Assembly: GCF_014062315.1 (NCBI RefSeq)
Contig: NZ_JACGLT010000002.1
Coordinates: 186,001 to 250,000 of the forward strand
From: Gelidibacter maritimus
GTDB taxonomy: Bacteria; Bacteroidota; Bacteroidia; Flavobacteriales; Flavobacteriaceae
Direction: 5' to 3'
DNA length: 64,000 nucleotides
In this document: positions 44,689 through 52,904 of the stretch, in pieces
How the letters are laid out: every line of letters starts with the position of its first letter
Position numbering within the stretch: the stretch's first letter is position 1
The notes under the pieces: generated by a model
What the model was told of the DNA's origin: nothing
Database searches by the model: none
The model's input: only the letters and a program-made list of their open reading frames with translations
Position numbers and translations under genes: made by a program

Positions 44689-44706
44689 TTCCTGCCTAAG
44701 CAGGAA
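44689..44706 (+). repeat. Start-codon-proximal hairpin repeat, copy 5
   Basis: A perfect TTCCTGC-CTAA-GCAGGAA hairpin ends 6 nt before the ATG at 44713. Only the loop differs from copy 1. Confidence 0.75.
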
Positions 44707-44712
44707 GTGATT

Positions 44713-45069
44713 ATGTCAAGAGACGAACAATTAAAAGAACGCTGGGAGCTCGTCGTCCATAAACTTTCCACCCAGTTTGCCGACGGCGATATTTTAGATT
44801 TGGATGCCATTATCTATTTGATTGGTGTGCAAGAATTAGGACAACTCCATAGAAGGTTTAAGAAAGACCACAAATTAGATTTGATGCACATTGCCATCTG
44901 TCGATTATTGGAACCTTATGGCTATTACGAATTTGATTATTTTGACGAAGATAAATGGCCGCATTATATCGTAAAAGAACAACTACCACCTTTAAAAGCT
45001 GGAGAACAGAGTGTTTTAATGAAGGAAGCCATTGTCAATTATTTTGTTGAGACCGAATATATAAAGTAA
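44713..45069 (+). CDS. Conserved hypothetical protein (118 aa)
   Basis: A soluble acidic protein. I start it at the ATG at 44713 (MSRDEQLKERWELVVHKLS), directly after the hairpin repeat; a GTG two codons upstream is less likely. It shows LDLDAIIYLIGVQELGQ and CRLLEPYGYYEFDYFDEDKWPHY, which I take to be conserved in Bacteroidota. No domain is recognised. It lies 112 nt before pheS, but pheS has its own promoter. Predicted helices and many aromatic and acidic residues suggest a small regulatory or binding protein; no function can be given. Confidence 0.75.
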   Translation: MSRDEQLKERWELVVHKLSTQFADGDILDLDAIIYLIGVQELGQLHRRFKKDHKLDLMHIAICRLLEPYGYYEFDYFDEDKWPHYIVKEQLPPLKAGEQSVLMKEAIVNYFVETEYIK

Positions 45070-45080
45070 TTCCATTTTTC

Positions 45081-45114
45081 GACCTTTCCGGTTTTTAAAT
45101 CCTGGAAGGTCTTT
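45081..45114 (+). terminator. Terminator-like hairpin before pheS
   Basis: GACCTT(T)CC pairs with GGAAGGTC (45104-45111) with a one-base bulge, followed by TTT only. It may be a weak terminator of the 118-aa gene or a degenerate intergenic repeat. Confidence 0.45.
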
Positions 45115-45129
45115 AAGGTTTATAAAATC

Positions 45130-45162
45130 TTGTAGGTTTTCAACCTAAAAACCTTAAATTTG
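45130..45162 (+). promoter_or_regulatory. Promoter of pheS with nested inverted repeats
   Basis: TTG (45130-45132), 22 nt, then TAAATTTG (45155-45162), a perfect -7 box, 20 nt before the pheS ATG. Nested repeats AGGTT/AACCT and AAGGTTT/AAACCTT (45115-45155) overlap it and may be an operator. Confidence 0.55.
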
Positions 45163-45181
45163 CCATTCATTTTTTTGATTT

Positions 45182-46201
45182 ATGATAGACAAGATTAAAG
45201 AACTCATTGCTGAAGCTGAAGCTTTTCAAGCCCAATCAAAGGAGGAGGTCGAAGCATTTCGCATTAAATACTTAGGAAAAAAGGGCGTCTTAAACGCCTA
45301 TTTTGCCGAATTTAAAAATGTTGCCAACGATCAGAAGAAAGAATTTGGACAGGCCATCAATCAATTAAAAAAAACTGCTGAAGATAAAGTCATTGCACTA
45401 AAGGAAGAATTAGAAAGCAAGGAAGAGATCAAGGGCGTTTTTGGCGATTTATCACGACCTGGCGAACCTATTGCCATTGGTGCACGTCATCCTATTTCAA
45501 TCGTGAAAAACCAAATTATTGAGATCTTTTCACGCGTCGGATTCAACGTTAGCGAAGGACCGGAAATTGAAGATGACTGGCATAATTTTACAGCATTGAA
45601 TTTACCAGAATACCATCCGGCAAGAGATATGCAGGACACGTTTTTTATACAAACCAATCCTGATATTTTATTACGTACACACACAAGTTCTGTGCAAGTA
45701 CGTTATATGGAGACCAACAAACCACCAATCCGAACCATTTCTCCAGGACGGGTGTTTAGAAATGAAGCCATATCTTCACGATCACACTGTTTCTTCCATC
45801 AAGTGGAAGGCCTATATATTGATAAAGACGTGAGTTTTGCCGATTTAAAACAAACCCTGCAGTATTTTACGACAGAAATGTTCGGGAAAAGTAAAATTCG
45901 CTTGCGTCCCTCCTATTTCCCATTTACGGAACCAAGTGCAGAAGTAGATGTGTATTGGGGACTGGAAACTGAAATTGACCATCGCATCACCAAAGGAACA
46001 GGATGGTTGGAAATCATGGGCTGCGGAATGGTAGATCCGAACGTTCTAGAAAATTGTGGCATCGATTCAAAAGTCTATTCTGGATTTGCTTTCGGGATGG
46101 GAATTGATCGGATTGCCATGCTTTTGCATCAAATTGGTGACATCCGATTATTGAGCGAAAATGATGTGCGATTTTTGGAGCAGTTTAAATCGTCTTTATA
46201 A
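45182..46201 (+). CDS. pheS: Phenylalanyl-tRNA synthetase alpha subunit
   Basis: This is the catalytic subunit of the alpha2-beta2 enzyme that charges tRNA-Phe. The 339 residues have the N-terminal coiled coil (about 1-90) and the class II core. The ATP and Phe site motifs are present: HTSSVQVRYME, RVFRNEAISSRSHCFFHQVEGLYID, SYFPFTEPSAEVDVYW and motif 3 FAFGMGIDRIAML. The beta subunit gene is not in this window, so pheS and pheT are unlinked here, as is common in Bacteroidota. It has its own promoter and a terminator at 46223. Confidence 0.97.
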   Translation: MIDKIKELIAEAEAFQAQSKEEVEAFRIKYLGKKGVLNAYFAEFKNVANDQKKEFGQAINQLKKTAEDKVIALKEELESKEEIKGVFGDLSRPGEPIAIGARHPISIVKNQIIEIFSRVGFNVSEGPEIEDDWHNFTALNLPEYHPARDMQDTFFIQTNPDILLRTHTSSVQVRYMETNKPPIRTISPGRVFRNEAISSRSHCFFHQVEGLYIDKDVSFADLKQTLQYFTTEMFGKSKIRLRPSYFPFTEPSAEVDVYWGLETEIDHRITKGTGWLEIMGCGMVDPNVLENCGIDSKVYSGFAFGMGIDRIAMLLHQIGDIRLLSENDVRFLEQFKSSL

Positions 46202-46222
46202 ATCCCTAAGGACCATCACGAT

Positions 46223-46249
46223 AACCGACACGATTTCGTCGGTTTTTTT
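46223..46249 (+). terminator. Terminator of pheS
   Basis: A 7-bp stem AACCGAC/GTCGGTT is followed by seven T, starting 22 nt after the stop. Confidence 0.8.
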
Positions 46250-46274
46250 ATTTAACATTTTTTTAACTTCGATT

Positions 46275-46294
46275 GGTTCGGATTGTTCCGAACC
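46275..46294 (+). promoter_or_regulatory. Perfect inverted repeat, probable operator of the efflux operon
   Basis: GGTTCGGA-TTGT-TCCGAACC is an exact 8-bp palindrome with a 4-nt centre. It ends 5 nt before the -7 box of the regulator gene. Its size and position fit the binding site of a dimeric winged-helix repressor, probably the regulator encoded just downstream. Confidence 0.65.
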
Positions 46295-46299
46295 CGACT

Positions 46300-46307
46300 T
46301 ATCTTTG
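46300..46307 (+). promoter_or_regulatory. -7 box of the regulator/RND efflux operon
   Basis: TATCTTTG, a perfect consensus match, followed by C, lies 18 nt before the ATG at 46326. A TTG at 46273 is 24 nt upstream, slightly beyond the usual spacing. Confidence 0.6.
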
Positions 46308-46325
46308 CACGAAATTCGTAAAAAC

Positions 46326-46832
46326 ATGTTGAGTAAAATGCGTAATGACAAAGAGCACTTGGTCGAAAGGTTAGGCGTCTTTATGGAAAAGCAGGAGCAA
46401 CTTGCTCCAGTGGCTGCCCGTATTCTATCCTATATCATTTTGACCGGAAAATCAGGAACTACTTTTGAAGATTTAGTAAGAGATTTATGTGCCAGCAAAA
46501 GCACTATCTCCACTCATTTAAATCATTTAACCGATCTCAAGAGGATTCTTTACTTCACCAAAACTGGCGATCGGAAAAAGTATTACACCATCAATGAAGA
46601 TAGTATTCTGCAAAGTATTGATGCGCTGACAGAATCCTGGATTTTCCAAAGAGAACTGCATTTAGAAATTCGAGAATATAAAGAAAAAACCAATCAATTG
46701 AGCAATGATAATGATTCAAGGTTCAATTTAGACTTCCATGATAATTACATTGAATTTTTAGATGAAGTCACCAAATCAGTATCCACATTAAAATCAAAAA
46801 TTTTAGAAAAAACACTAAACTGTAATCAATGA
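46326..46832 (+). CDS. GbsR/MarR-type winged-helix transcriptional regulator
   Basis: The protein has 168 residues from the ATG at 46326; a start 12 nt later is possible, and anything earlier would precede the promoter. The DNA-binding part is SGTTFEDLVRDLCASKSTISTHLNHLTDLKRILYFTKTGDRKKYY, a winged helix of the GbsR (MarR superfamily) kind. The C-terminal half is helical and probably dimerises. Its stop overlaps the start of the efflux adaptor (ATGA), which makes it the first gene of the RND operon. Repression of its own operon through the palindrome at 46275, relieved by a drug or lipid ligand, is the natural inference. Confidence 0.85.
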   Translation: MLSKMRNDKEHLVERLGVFMEKQEQLAPVAARILSYIILTGKSGTTFEDLVRDLCASKSTISTHLNHLTDLKRILYFTKTGDRKKYYTINEDSILQSIDALTESWIFQRELHLEIREYKEKTNQLSNDNDSRFNLDFHDNYIEFLDEVTKSVSTLKSKILEKTLNCNQ

Positions 46833-47953
46833 AAACAATTAAACTTCCATTAGTCATCTCCATAAGTTTTTTAGCTCTTTTTTTGAGCTGTGGAGAAAAA
46901 GAACAAGCACCACAAGGCCCACAAGGACCGATGCCATTTCAAGTGACTACGATTCCACAAAAGACGGTAACAGGATATACAACGTATCCAACGAGTATTG
47001 AAGGCGTCAATAACAGTGAGGTGCGCCCGAAAATATCAGGCTATATTACAGAGGTGTTGGTTGACGAAGGTCAAAAAGTAAGAAAAGGACAGACCCTTTT
47101 CCGATTAGAGACCCAGACCCTCAGCCAGGATGCTGCTGGAGCAAAAGCAAATGTCAACGCTGCCCAAGTGGAGGTTGATAAGCTTAAACCTTTAGTTGAA
47201 AAAAATATTATCAGTAGCGTTCAATTGGAAACCGCAAAAGCAAAACTATTGCAAGCACAAAGTGCCTATAACAGTATTGGTGCAAACATTGATTATGCCA
47301 ATATTAAAAGTCCAGTAGATGGCTATGTTGGCTCAATCAGGCTCCGTAAAGGAACTTTGGTCAGTCCGACAAGTCCAGAGCCTTTAACCACCGTTTCTGA
47401 CATTAGTAAAGTCTATGCTTATTTTTCAATGAATGAAAAGGAGTATCTCGATTTTATTCAAAACGCCAATGGAGAAAATATTAAGGAAAAGATTAAGAAT
47501 TTCCCAGAAGTGACCTTGATTTTAGCCAATGGAAGCACTTACGATCAAAAAGGCACCATTGAAACCATTAATTCTCAAGTCAATGCCAAAACAGGTTCTA
47601 TTTCATTTCGTGCCGTTTTTAATAACGACTCAAGATTATTGACCAATGGAAACAGTGGAAAAATCAGAGTTCCAAAAACCTATTCAAATGTTGTGGTGGT
47701 ACCTAAAGAGTCTACCTACGAGCAGCAAGGCAGTTATTACGTTTATAAATTAACCGAAGGTGATATGGCAGCTTCCACACGTATTGCCGTAATTGCGGAT
47801 GTTGAGAACGTTTACGTTGTTTCTGAAGGGCTTCAAGAAGGCGATAAAATTGTCGCAAAAGGCGTTGCAAAACTACGAGGGGATACACAGATAAAACCTA
47901 TGGAAGTACCTTTTGATACTATTGCGAAACCAATCGAAAAAGTTTTCAGATAA
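46829..47953 (+). CDS. RND efflux periplasmic adaptor (membrane fusion protein)
   Basis: The protein has 374 residues. It is a lipoprotein with signal peptide to Cys21 (LALFLSC). It has a lipoyl-like half motif (VRPKISGYITEVLVDEGQKVRKGQTLFRLE), an alpha-hairpin (about 95-145), a second lipoyl half (IKSPVDGYVGSIRLRKGTLV) and beta-barrel and membrane-proximal domains. The order is that of AcrA/MexA adaptors. It bridges the inner membrane pump and the outer membrane channel encoded next. The 4-nt overlap with the regulator gene and the 20-nt gap to the pump show one operon. Confidence 0.93.
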   Translation: MKTIKLPLVISISFLALFLSCGEKEQAPQGPQGPMPFQVTTIPQKTVTGYTTYPTSIEGVNNSEVRPKISGYITEVLVDEGQKVRKGQTLFRLETQTLSQDAAGAKANVNAAQVEVDKLKPLVEKNIISSVQLETAKAKLLQAQSAYNSIGANIDYANIKSPVDGYVGSIRLRKGTLVSPTSPEPLTTVSDISKVYAYFSMNEKEYLDFIQNANGENIKEKIKNFPEVTLILANGSTYDQKGTIETINSQVNAKTGSISFRAVFNNDSRLLTNGNSGKIRVPKTYSNVVVVPKESTYEQQGSYYVYKLTEGDMAASTRIAVIADVENVYVVSEGLQEGDKIVAKGVAKLRGDTQIKPMEVPFDTIAKPIEKVFR

Positions 47954-47973
47954 TAAAACCAAGATAAGAAGTT

Positions 47974-50900
47974 ATGATAAAAATATTTATAGAAAGGCCA
48001 GTACTTTCAACGGTCGTCTCCATCATCATTGTGATTTTGGGTATTCTTGGTCTTACCACATTACCAATTACGCAATATCCTGATATTGCCCCACCAACTA
48101 TTTCAGTAAACGCCAATTATCCTGGTGCAAATGCTGAAACCATCTTGGAAAGTGTCATCATTCCCATTGAAGAACAGATAAATGGCGTGGAAGGAATGAC
48201 CTATATTACCTCTAGTGCGTCTAATACCGGAACCGCTACCATAACTGTGTTCTTTGATCAAGAGGTCGATCCTGATATTGCCGCTGTAAACGTTCAAAAC
48301 CGTGTGGCACGTGCCAATTCGCAATTGCCACAAGCTGTTTTACAAACCGGGGTAACCACCTCAAAGCAGCAAACCAGTGCTTTGATGTTTACATCATTCT
48401 ACAGTACCAATCCTGATTATGATGCGACATTTTTACAGAATTACTTAAAAATTAATGTCATTCCGGAATTACAAAGGGTAGATGGTGTTGGTGATGTCAA
48501 CGTATTTGGTACTAAAGATTATGCCATGCGTATATGGTTGCGTCCAGAGAAAATGGCGGCTTATGGCGTTATTCCTACAGATGTTACCGCAGCTTTACGT
48601 GAACAAAGTTTGGAAGCAGCGGCAGGATCATTGGGTGAGAATTATGGAGAGGCTTTTAGTTATGTCATCAAATATGGCGGACGGTTTAAAACTGAAGCAC
48701 AGTATAGTGATATCATCATTAAGGCTTTAGGCAACGGACAATTCTTGAGATTATCTGATGTGGCCGATATTGAATTGGGTGCACAATCGTATGCCGGAGG
48801 TTCTATTACAAATGGATTACCAGCAGTAAACATGGGTATTTTCCAAACCAAAGGCTCTAATGCACGTGATATTATTATTGAAATTGAGCAGAAACTGGAA
48901 GATATCAAAGCCGATTTACCTAAAGGGGTTGAGGTATTCATTCCTTATAATACCAATACCTTCTTAAACGCTTCTATTGAAAAAGTAGTAAAAACTTTAG
49001 CCGAAGCCTTTTTACTTGTATTCGTGGTAGTGTTTATTTTCTTACAGGATTTTAGATCTACGCTTATTCCTGCCATTGCCGTACCGGTATCTATTATTGG
49101 TACTTTCTTCTTCCTGAATCTATTTGGGTATTCCATCAACCTATTAACACTTTTCGCCTTAGTATTGGCTATTGGTATTGTGGTTGATGATGCCATTGTT
49201 GTGGTTGAAGCGGTGCATGCCAAAATTGATGAAGGTGAACCCGATCCGAAAAAAGCGACGCATGATGCCATGCAGGAAATTACTGGTGCTATTGTTTCCA
49301 TTACATTGGTAATGGCGGCAGTATTTGTGCCTGTAACATTTATTCAAGGTCCTACAGGGGTTTTCTATGAGCAGTTTGGTGTAACGCTAATTGTAGCAAT
49401 TATCATTTCAGCAGTTAACGCACTAACCTTGAGCCCTGCCTTATGTGCCCTGTTTTTAAAAGGTCATGACGATAAGCAGAATAAAAAGAAGAAAGGCTTT
49501 CTTGGCCGCTTTTTTGACGGTTTTAACCGAGGCTTTAATGCCACCGTTACCAAATACGGAAAATCGGTTCATTTTCTGTACCGACACAAATGGATTACCG
49601 TATTTGCCCTAATTCTATCCGTAGTGGCCATCTGGTGGTCGTCTTCTGTATTGCCAACCGGATTTGTTCCTGATGAAGATAGAGGTATTGTGTTCGTAAA
49701 TATAGAACTTCCTCCAGGATCTTCTATAGACAGAACACATCAAGTAAATGCCGATTTATATAAAAAATTAATCCAAATTCCTGGAGTTAAAGGCGGATCG
49801 ATTATTGAAGGAAGTAGCTTCTTAGGAGGTGCAGGTAGTAACTTCGGACTGGGCTTTATCCGTTTGGATGATATTGAAGACCGTCAAGACGACGCACTTT
49901 CTGCACAAAGCATCGTTGGACAAATGTTTGGCGTTGCGGCACAGATTCCAGAAGCCAATATCATATTCTTTTCACCACCAAGTATACCAGGATTCGGAAA
50001 CTCGGCGGGAATTGAGGTCAACCTTTTAGACCGTTCTGGAGGAAGTTTTACAGATTTGGATCAAGTGACTCAGGATTTTGCAGGCAAACTTTCCCAACGC
50101 CCAGAAATTCAATACGCACAGTCCTCATTTAATACCAAGTATCCGCAATATGAGATTGACCTCAACGCAGAATTGGCTAAAGAATTAGGTGTACCTATTA
50201 GTGATATCTTTTCTACACTTCAAGGATATATTGGAAGTATTTTTGCTGCCGATTTCTCCAGATTTGGTAAACAATACCGAGTTTATGTACAATCCTTACC
50301 TCAGGATCGTGCTGAAGAAAGTGATTTGGGCAAACTTTATGTGCGTACAGGTACAGGTGAAATGACCCCAATTACAACCTTTGTAAATTTAAATAGAGTT
50401 TACGGGCCACAGTCGGTAACACGTTTTAACTTGTTTAATTCTGTAACCTTAAATGCGGCTATAGCACCTGGATATAGTTCTGGTGATGCCATTAAGGCGG
50501 TGGACGAAGTCTCACAAACCTTACCGGCCAATTACACCACGGCATATTCCGGATTGACCCGTGAGGAAGTGAACGCAGGAAACCAAACAACTACAATTTT
50601 TATATTATCTTTAGTGTTTGTTTATTTCTTATTGGCGGCGCAGTACGAAAGTTATTTAATTCCTTTCTCTGTTCTTCTATCCTTACCCTTAGGAGTTTTT
50701 GGAGCGTATTTTACGACCCAAGTAACGGGCCTACAAAATAATATTTATTTCCAGATTGCATTGATTATGCTGCTTGGACTCTTGGCGAAGAACGCCATCT
50801 TAATTGTGGAGTTTGCACTACAAAGACGACGACGAGGTGAATCTATTCTGGCTGCTGCCGTACACGGTGCTGAAGCGCGTTTACGTCCTATTTTAATGAC

Positions 50901-51171
50901 CTCCTTTGCTTTTATCTTCGGATTATCGCCATTGGTGTTTGCAAGTGGCGTTGGTGCCGCAGGAAACCGATCCATTGGTACCGGTGCCGTTGGTGGGGTG
51001 CTGATAGGAACCATTCTTGGGGTGTTCGTTATCCCAATTTTGTTCATGTTTTTCCAATGGATTCAAGAGAAAATATCAGGAGCACCGCAACGTGTATTGG
51101 AGCTTGAAGCGGAAGCCAATCAACAATCAATAGAACTTAACGACGATCAAAATCATGATAACAATGCTTAA
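47974..51171 (+). CDS. RND efflux pump inner membrane permease (HAE1 type)
   Basis: A proton-driven exporter of 1065 residues, close to AcrB/MexB length. It has the twelve-helix layout with two large periplasmic loops. Recognisable motifs are the N-terminus MIKIFIERPVLSTVVSIIIV, the proton-relay aspartates in TM4 (GIVVDDAIVVVE), FVPVTFIQGPTGVFYEQF and the TM11 segment GLLAKNAILIVEFA. The conserved periplasmic start PDIAPPTISVNANYPGANAET identifies the hydrophobe/amphiphile exporters. Substrates could be drugs, detergents or lipids. It is followed by the TolC gene with an 8-nt overlap. Confidence 0.96.
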   Translation: MIKIFIERPVLSTVVSIIIVILGILGLTTLPITQYPDIAPPTISVNANYPGANAETILESVIIPIEEQINGVEGMTYITSSASNTGTATITVFFDQEVDPDIAAVNVQNRVARANSQLPQAVLQTGVTTSKQQTSALMFTSFYSTNPDYDATFLQNYLKINVIPELQRVDGVGDVNVFGTKDYAMRIWLRPEKMAAYGVIPTDVTAALREQSLEAAAGSLGENYGEAFSYVIKYGGRFKTEAQYSDIIIKALGNGQFLRLSDVADIELGAQSYAGGSITNGLPAVNMGIFQTKGSNARDIIIEIEQKLEDIKADLPKGVEVFIPYNTNTFLNASIEKVVKTLAEAFLLVFVVVFIFLQDFRSTLIPAIAVPVSIIGTFFFLNLFGYSINLLTLFALVLAIGIVVDDAIVVVEAVHAKIDEGEPDPKKATHDAMQEITGAIVSITLVMAAVFVPVTFIQGPTGVFYEQFGVTLIVAIIISAVNALTLSPALCALFLKGHDDKQNKKKKGFLGRFFDGFNRGFNATVTKYGKSVHFLYRHKWITVFALILSVVAIWWSSSVLPTGFVPDEDRGIVFVNIELPPGSSIDRTHQVNADLYKKLIQIPGVKGGSIIEGSSFLGGAGSNFGLGFIRLDDIEDRQDDALSAQSIVGQMFGVAAQIPEANIIFFSPPSIPGFGNSAGIEVNLLDRSGGSFTDLDQVTQDFAGKLSQRPEIQYAQSSFNTKYPQYEIDLNAELAKELGVPISDIFSTLQGYIGSIFAADFSRFGKQYRVYVQSLPQDRAEESDLGKLYVRTGTGEMTPITTFVNLNRVYGPQSVTRFNLFNSVTLNAAIAPGYSSGDAIKAVDEVSQTLPANYTTAYSGLTREEVNAGNQTTTIFILSLVFVYFLLAAQYESYLIPFSVLLSLPLGVFGAYFTTQVTGLQNNIYFQIALIMLLGLLAKNAILIVEFALQRRRRGESILAAAVHGAEARLRPILMTSFAFIFGLSPLVFASGVGAAGNRSIGTGAVGGVLIGTILGVFVIPILFMFFQWIQEKISGAPQRVLELEAEANQQSIELNDDQNHDNNA

Positions 51172-52573
51172 AACTCGTACAGTAAAATATATGGTCATGC
51201 TGACTGTTTCAGCATTCACCCTTCAAAGTTGTTTTGTAGCAAAGGACTATGACCGGCCGCAAATTGAAGAAACCCAGAATCTGTTCAGAACGGATGCTTT
51301 GACAACTGATACACTCTCCATGGCCGATTTGTCCTGGAAAGAATTGTTCACTGATCCGTACTTGGTACAGTACATTGAACAAGGTCTTCAAAATAACATC
51401 GACATCCGTGTGGCCATGCAACAAGTATTGGCTGCAGAAGCTTATGTAAAGCAAGGAAAGGCTTCGTATTTTCCATCTATAAATGCGAATGCTTCGGTGA
51501 CCCATCAAGAGATGTCCAAGAACAGCCAATTAGGCTCTTTTTTAACGAGCCGATCTTCAGATCAATTTGATTTGACGGCAAACCTGTCTTGGGAAGCTGA
51601 TATCTGGGGGAAAATTCGAAGCAATAAACGAGCCTCCGAAGCCGACTATTTGCGAATTGTCGCCGCACATCAAGCCATAAAATCTCGTTTGGTGTCTGAC
51701 ATAGCAGCAACGTATTATCAATTGCTTGCATTGGATGCCCAATTGAAAATTACTAATAAAACCATCATGGTCAGAGATAGTAGCATTAGTACCATTCAAG
51801 CTCTAAAAGATGCAGGTAACGTTAACCAAGTGGCCGTAGATCAAAACATTGCTCAGTACAATCAAGCCAGAGCATTGAAAGTAGATTTAGAGACCGCCAT
51901 ATTTCAGACTGAAAATGTCATGAGTATTTTATTGGGGCAACAACCGCAAAACTATGAGCGCACTGTTTTAGATCAGCAAAACTTACAATCTGATTTAAAG
52001 TTAGGGGTACCATCAACCCTGTTGCGAAATAGACCTGACGTGATTGCTGCAGAATACAACTTGGTCCGAGCTTTTGAAATGACCAATGTTGCTCGGAGTA
52101 ATTTTTATCCGTCTTTGACCATATCAGCGGCAGGAGGTTTCCAAAGTTTGGAGTTGGACCAATTATTAAACACAAACTCATTATTTGCAAATATTGTTGG
52201 CGGTTTGGCACAGCCGATCTTCAATCAGCGTAAAATAAGAACGCAAAAAGAAGTAGCCGATGCTCAGCAAGAGCAAGCCTTATTAGAATTTAAACGTTCT
52301 TTGTTGATTGCAGGAAATGAGGTTTCTAATGCTTTATATGCCTACAACGCCGAAACAGAGAAGTTTGAGTATAGAACTTTAGAAGTTGAAGCCCTGCGAA
52401 ATGCAGAACGAAATTCTAATGAATTATTGAAAAGTGGTTTCGCCAATTACTTGGATTTATTAACCGCAAGACAAAGTGCCTTAAGCGCTGAATTAAGTGT
52501 TATTGACGGCAAATTACAACAATTACTCTCTATCGTTGACTTGTACCAAGCGCTTGGTGGTGGTTGGAAATAA
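51164..52573 (+). CDS. TolC-family outer membrane efflux lipoprotein
   Basis: A NodT/OprM-like channel of 469 residues from the ATG at 51164, overlapping the pump stop by 8 nt; an ATG 9 nt earlier is also open. The signal peptide ends at Cys23 (FTLQSC), so it is lipidated. Two repeats of the outer membrane efflux fold are seen: the first with VAMQQVLAAEAYVKQGKASYFPSINANAS, the second with RPDVIAAEYNLVRAFEMTNVARSNFYPSLTISAAGGF. It completes the tripartite pump. A strong terminator follows at 52609. Confidence 0.94.
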   Translation: MLKTRTVKYMVMLTVSAFTLQSCFVAKDYDRPQIEETQNLFRTDALTTDTLSMADLSWKELFTDPYLVQYIEQGLQNNIDIRVAMQQVLAAEAYVKQGKASYFPSINANASVTHQEMSKNSQLGSFLTSRSSDQFDLTANLSWEADIWGKIRSNKRASEADYLRIVAAHQAIKSRLVSDIAATYYQLLALDAQLKITNKTIMVRDSSISTIQALKDAGNVNQVAVDQNIAQYNQARALKVDLETAIFQTENVMSILLGQQPQNYERTVLDQQNLQSDLKLGVPSTLLRNRPDVIAAEYNLVRAFEMTNVARSNFYPSLTISAAGGFQSLELDQLLNTNSLFANIVGGLAQPIFNQRKIRTQKEVADAQQEQALLEFKRSLLIAGNEVSNALYAYNAETEKFEYRTLEVEALRNAERNSNELLKSGFANYLDLLTARQSALSAELSVIDGKLQQLLSIVDLYQALGGGWK

Positions 52574-52608
52574 TATGACATAGTCTTAATCCAAAACTAT
52601 AATTTTAC

Positions 52609-52653
52609 AAAGAAGGCTTTTAATACGTAAGTATTTTAAGCCTTCTTTCTTTT
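52609..52653 (+). terminator. Terminator of the RND efflux operon
   Basis: A perfect 11-bp outer stem (AAAGAAGGCTT / AAGCCTTCTTT) encloses an inner AATAC/GTATT stem. A CTTTT tail follows. It lies 35 nt after the TolC stop. Confidence 0.85.
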
Positions 52654-52773
52654 CATATCAAAAAAATTTTTTAAGAATGATGCTAGAACTGCTTGAATTT
52701 AAGACTACATTACTCTCGTTTTATGGTTTAATTAGCGTTTTAGATAGTGACTTATAACTGGTTCAGCCCTGCT

Positions 52774-52781
52774 TATCTTTG
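52774..52781 (+). promoter_or_regulatory. -7 box of GLPGLI locus 2
   Basis: TATCTTTG, a perfect match. It predicts a leader of about 115 nt before the ATG at 52905, holding the hairpin at 52806. No good upstream TTG is visible at the right distance. Confidence 0.5.
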
Positions 52782-52805
52782 TCACGAATCAATTTTTGGC
52801 AACAA

Positions 52806-52839
52806 ACTATTTTTATAGTTGTATTACTACAAAAATAGT
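52806..52839 (+). promoter_or_regulatory. Leader hairpin of GLPGLI locus 2
   Basis: ACTATTTTTATAG and CTACAAAAATAGT form a 13-bp inverted repeat (12 Watson-Crick pairs and one wobble-type pair) with an 8-nt loop (TTGTATTA). It lies 25 nt past the -7 box and about 65 nt before the ATG. There is no T run, so it is an RNA structure or operator and not a plain terminator. Confidence 0.5.
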
Positions 52840-52904
52840 TGTAGGTTTGTTTTTCTATGATGCCATTGACTAACTTATGAAAAAATAAACCCCAACTTTT
52901 CTAA

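Noticed and set aside
46161-46325. Upstream extension of the GbsR-like frame into pheS
   Set aside because: The frame is open by chance across the pheS end, its terminator and the promoter; transcription starts near 46313, so only the ATG at 46326 or 46338 can be used.
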